Shown here piece by piece: positions 14,509 through 15,664 of a DNA stretch of 15,664 nucleotides. Both the position numbers and the translations under genes were made by a program. Position 1 is the first letter of the stretch. Each line of letters starts with the position of its first letter. The notes beneath the pieces are model-generated. The model did not search any database, was not told the DNA's origin, and saw only the letters and a list, made by a program, of their open reading frames with translations. The stretch lies in the NCBI GenBank assembly GCA_012511845.1, contig JAAZFF010000312.1:1-15664 (forward strand). Direction: 5' to 3'. This stretch comes from Lentisphaerota bacterium. Its GTDB lineage: Bacteria > Verrucomicrobiota > Kiritimatiellia > RFP12 > UBA3636.

Positions 14509-14682
14509 TTATTCCGCTGATATTGCTTCTGTCGGGCAGACGCTTTCACATGCTCCGCAATCAACGCAGGCTTCCGGGTCGATTACGCATTTGTCGTCTT
14601 CTTTTGCGATTGCCTCAACGGGGCAAACATCAATGCATGCTTCACATCCGATACATTTTTCTTTGTCAATAACGTGTGCCAT
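14509..14682 (-). CDS. 2[4Fe-4S] ferredoxin
   Basis: A 57-residue low-potential electron carrier of the clostridial type. Two CxxCxxCxxxCP motifs bind two [4Fe-4S] clusters: CIGCEACIDVCP (C10, C13, C16, C20) and CVDCGACESVCP (C39, C42, C45, C49). An extra cysteine, C32, lies between them. The frame is open further upstream (to 14793), but the start at 14682 is clear: an AGGAGAA Shine-Dalgarno at 14691-14697 stands 8 nt before the ATG, and MAHVIDKEKC is a typical ferredoxin N terminus. Such ferredoxins are common in anaerobes, where they serve pyruvate:ferredoxin oxidoreductase, hydrogenases and Rnf. No partner enzyme is in the window. It is the first gene of a possible ferredoxin-glycosyltransferase-dnaE unit. 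Confidence 0.95.
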   Translation of the reverse strand: MAHVIDKEKCIGCEACIDVCPVEAIAKEDDKCVIDPEACVDCGACESVCPTEAISAE

Positions 14683-14690
14683 AAGATGAA

Positions 14691-14697
14691 TTCTCCT
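14691..14697 (-). promoter_or_regulatory. Ribosome-binding site of the ferredoxin gene
   Basis: AGGAGAA on the minus strand, 8 nt upstream of the ATG at 14682. It is the strongest Shine-Dalgarno in the minus-strand genes here and fixes the ferredoxin start against longer in-frame options. Confidence 0.8.
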
Positions 14698-14764
14698 GTT
14701 TTTTTGCGATGTCCGGCCGCTGGCTGCTACCGTCCGCCTTGTTTGCTTTAAAATTGAGCCCTTA

Positions 14765-14793
14765 CTTATACTATACATTGACGCATTTTTCAA
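14765..14793 (-). promoter_or_regulatory. Sigma-70-type promoter for the ferredoxin gene
   Basis: On the minus strand, TTGAAA (14793-14788, five of six consensus) and TATAAG (14770-14765, five of six) are 17 bp apart, the ideal spacing. Transcription would start near 14758, giving a leader of about 75 nt. The -35 box begins 12 bp after the stop of the upstream gene, so the ferredoxin need not depend on readthrough from it. Predicted from sequence only. Confidence 0.65.
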
Positions 14794-14804
14794 GAACTGT
14801 TACA

Positions 14805-15512
14805 TCAATCCCTAACTGAGGATGAGCCAAGTCGATTTTCGATGGATTGCGCTGTTTTTTCAATTTTCTCAAGCTTCCACGATGGACCATTTGTCTGGCT
14901 CTTCAGCACGGCAAGTGCATTTATGTTGCCCGATAATTTCAATTGGTACAATGCACGGTTTAAAAGAGTCCATTCCATATCTCCTATATCGTCAGGAACA
15001 TGGTTTGTCACAATACCCAACATGAAGGTTTGAATGCTGGAAGCTTGAGTGTCTGCAAGGCCTTGGGCGGCGGTCATTCGCACTAACCTCGCACGTGTTT
15101 TATCATTAAAGATTTCCATAATAAGTGCATCTGCGTCTTGCACGTTGTCCGTAGCAATAATAGCGTCCGTGGAGCCGGATGGAACCCTTCTCCACAACCA
15201 AGCACTCAATGCGATGAACTCGCTCTGCTCATTTGCGCCTCCTTCGTCAAAGTACTTCAGGAAGTGCTCCAAAATGGCCTGTCTAGATGCAGCATTCCGT
15301 TCGATTCCCTCACAGACTTCTGAATTTGAAAATTTTTCAATTTTCTGAATTTTGCTACGCTTGGCGATCAGGGATGAATTTGTGGATGGACTTGGACTGG
15401 TGGTAAAAACTACATTTCCATTAACACTTTTTTCAGTTTCATAAACAAATTTTGTTTCCGGTCCATGTCTTGTGAACTGGTACAGTCGACTCGATAAAGA
15501 ACCTGCACGCAT
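14805..15512 (-). CDS. Hypothetical protein, possibly missing its original N terminus
   Basis: I do not recognise this 235-residue protein. Residues 1-55 are polar and Ser/Thr-rich with no signal peptide or membrane segment (FTTSPSPSTNSS). Residues about 56-235 look mainly helical, with alternating short amphipathic helices (AILEHFLKYF, FIALSAWLWRR, ALIMEIFNDKTRARLV) that might be HEAT-like, though no family signature is firm. The ATG at 15512 has no evident Shine-Dalgarno and lies only 27 bp from repeat C copy 2. The frame is open for about 30 more codons upstream into that repeat, so the gene may have lost its beginning when the repeat arrived, or the ATG may simply be the native start. It ends 122 bp before the ferredoxin start, with the ferredoxin promoter directly behind it. 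Confidence 0.55.
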   Translation of the reverse strand: MRAGSLSSRLYQFTRHGPETKFVYETEKSVNGNVVFTTSPSPSTNSSLIAKRSKIQKIEKFSNSEVCEGIERNAASRQAILEHFLKYFDEGGANEQSEFIALSAWLWRRVPSGSTDAIIATDNVQDADALIMEIFNDKTRARLVRMTAAQGLADTQASSIQTFMLGIVTNHVPDDIGDMEWTLLNRALYQLKLSGNINALAVLKSQTNGPSWKLEKIEKTAQSIENRLGSSSVRD

Positions 15513-15538
15513 GACGATATTCGTGGGATACAGTTTCT

Positions 15539-15611
15539 CTAGCCCAACTTTCGCACTTATAGCTGTAACTCATTGTAAATAAGGCATTTGACTTTTAAGG
15601 CACTACAAAGT
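15539..15611 (-). repeat. Dispersed repeat C, copy 2 (inverted)
   Basis: The minus strand of this segment starts ACTTTGTAGTGCC, identical over 13 bp to 7565-7577, and ends gtgcgaaagttgggctag. It aligns with copy 1 over about 73 bp with one gap. Weaker similarity continues to about 15650 (ggtgatagagaagaaa). The remaining edge (15612-15664) shows no gene; it holds a short palindrome ACCGTACGGT (15651-15660). Confidence 0.65.
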
Positions 15612-15664
15612 TGCCTGGTTTTGACATCTTAGATTTGTTTCTTCTCTATCACCGTACGGTTCCC

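Overview
The window looks like a piece of a Gram-negative bacterial chromosome with about 45-50% GC by eye. The best taxonomic hint is the intergenic DNA. It is built from dispersed hairpin repeats, 9-bp units of the type accacacga / gtcctgttt, 7-bp units of the type cagtggg, and cacagagacacgg-like strings. I associate these with PVC-superphylum genomes (Lentisphaerota, Kiritimatiellota, Verrucomicrobiota). The assignment is an inference of moderate to low confidence; no rRNA or marker gene here settles it.

Layout. (1) 1-1238, plus strand: the C-terminal two thirds of ribonuclease R. It overlaps by 4 bp an unusual single-chain ABC transporter of the iron-siderophore/cobalamin class (ATPase fused to a FecCD-type permease, 1235-3102). 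One missing base near 2581-2585 breaks the permease. (2) 3112-6735, minus strand: the head of the division and cell-wall cluster in the order mraZ, rsmH, ftsL, ftsI. The genes are tightly packed, and mraZ is preceded by a striking array of 10-bp repeats that is very probably its own operator. The cluster stops after ftsI, where murE would normally follow, and runs into the converging transporter gene. (3) 6778-9360: a repeat-rich, low-information region holding one unrecognised exported protein (7755-9032), apparently made of two diverged copies of one module. The same composite repeat block lies on both sides of this gene. (4) 9361-13113, minus strand: dnaE, the replicative polymerase alpha subunit, complete except for one in-frame TGA exactly where relatives often have cysteine. 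(5) 13137-14682, minus strand: a GT4-like glycosyltransferase and a 57-residue 2[4Fe-4S] ferredoxin with a good promoter and ribosome-binding site. These may form one transcription unit with dnaE (ferredoxin, glycosyltransferase, dnaE). (6) 14805-15512, minus strand: an unrecognised 235-residue protein whose start lies beside a second, inverted copy of a dispersed repeat also found at 7565-7637.

The genes serve separate housekeeping roles: RNA decay, metal uptake, division and septal peptidoglycan synthesis, replication, and electron transfer. I see no defence system, CRISPR array, transposase or RNA gene. The most notable points are the MraZ operator array, the TGA in dnaE, the ATPase-permease fusion with its frameshift, the probable ATT start of rsmH, and the duplicated-module exported protein lying between repeat blocks. 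Two coding lesions in otherwise well-conserved genes within 15 kb mean that sequencing or assembly error must be excluded first.
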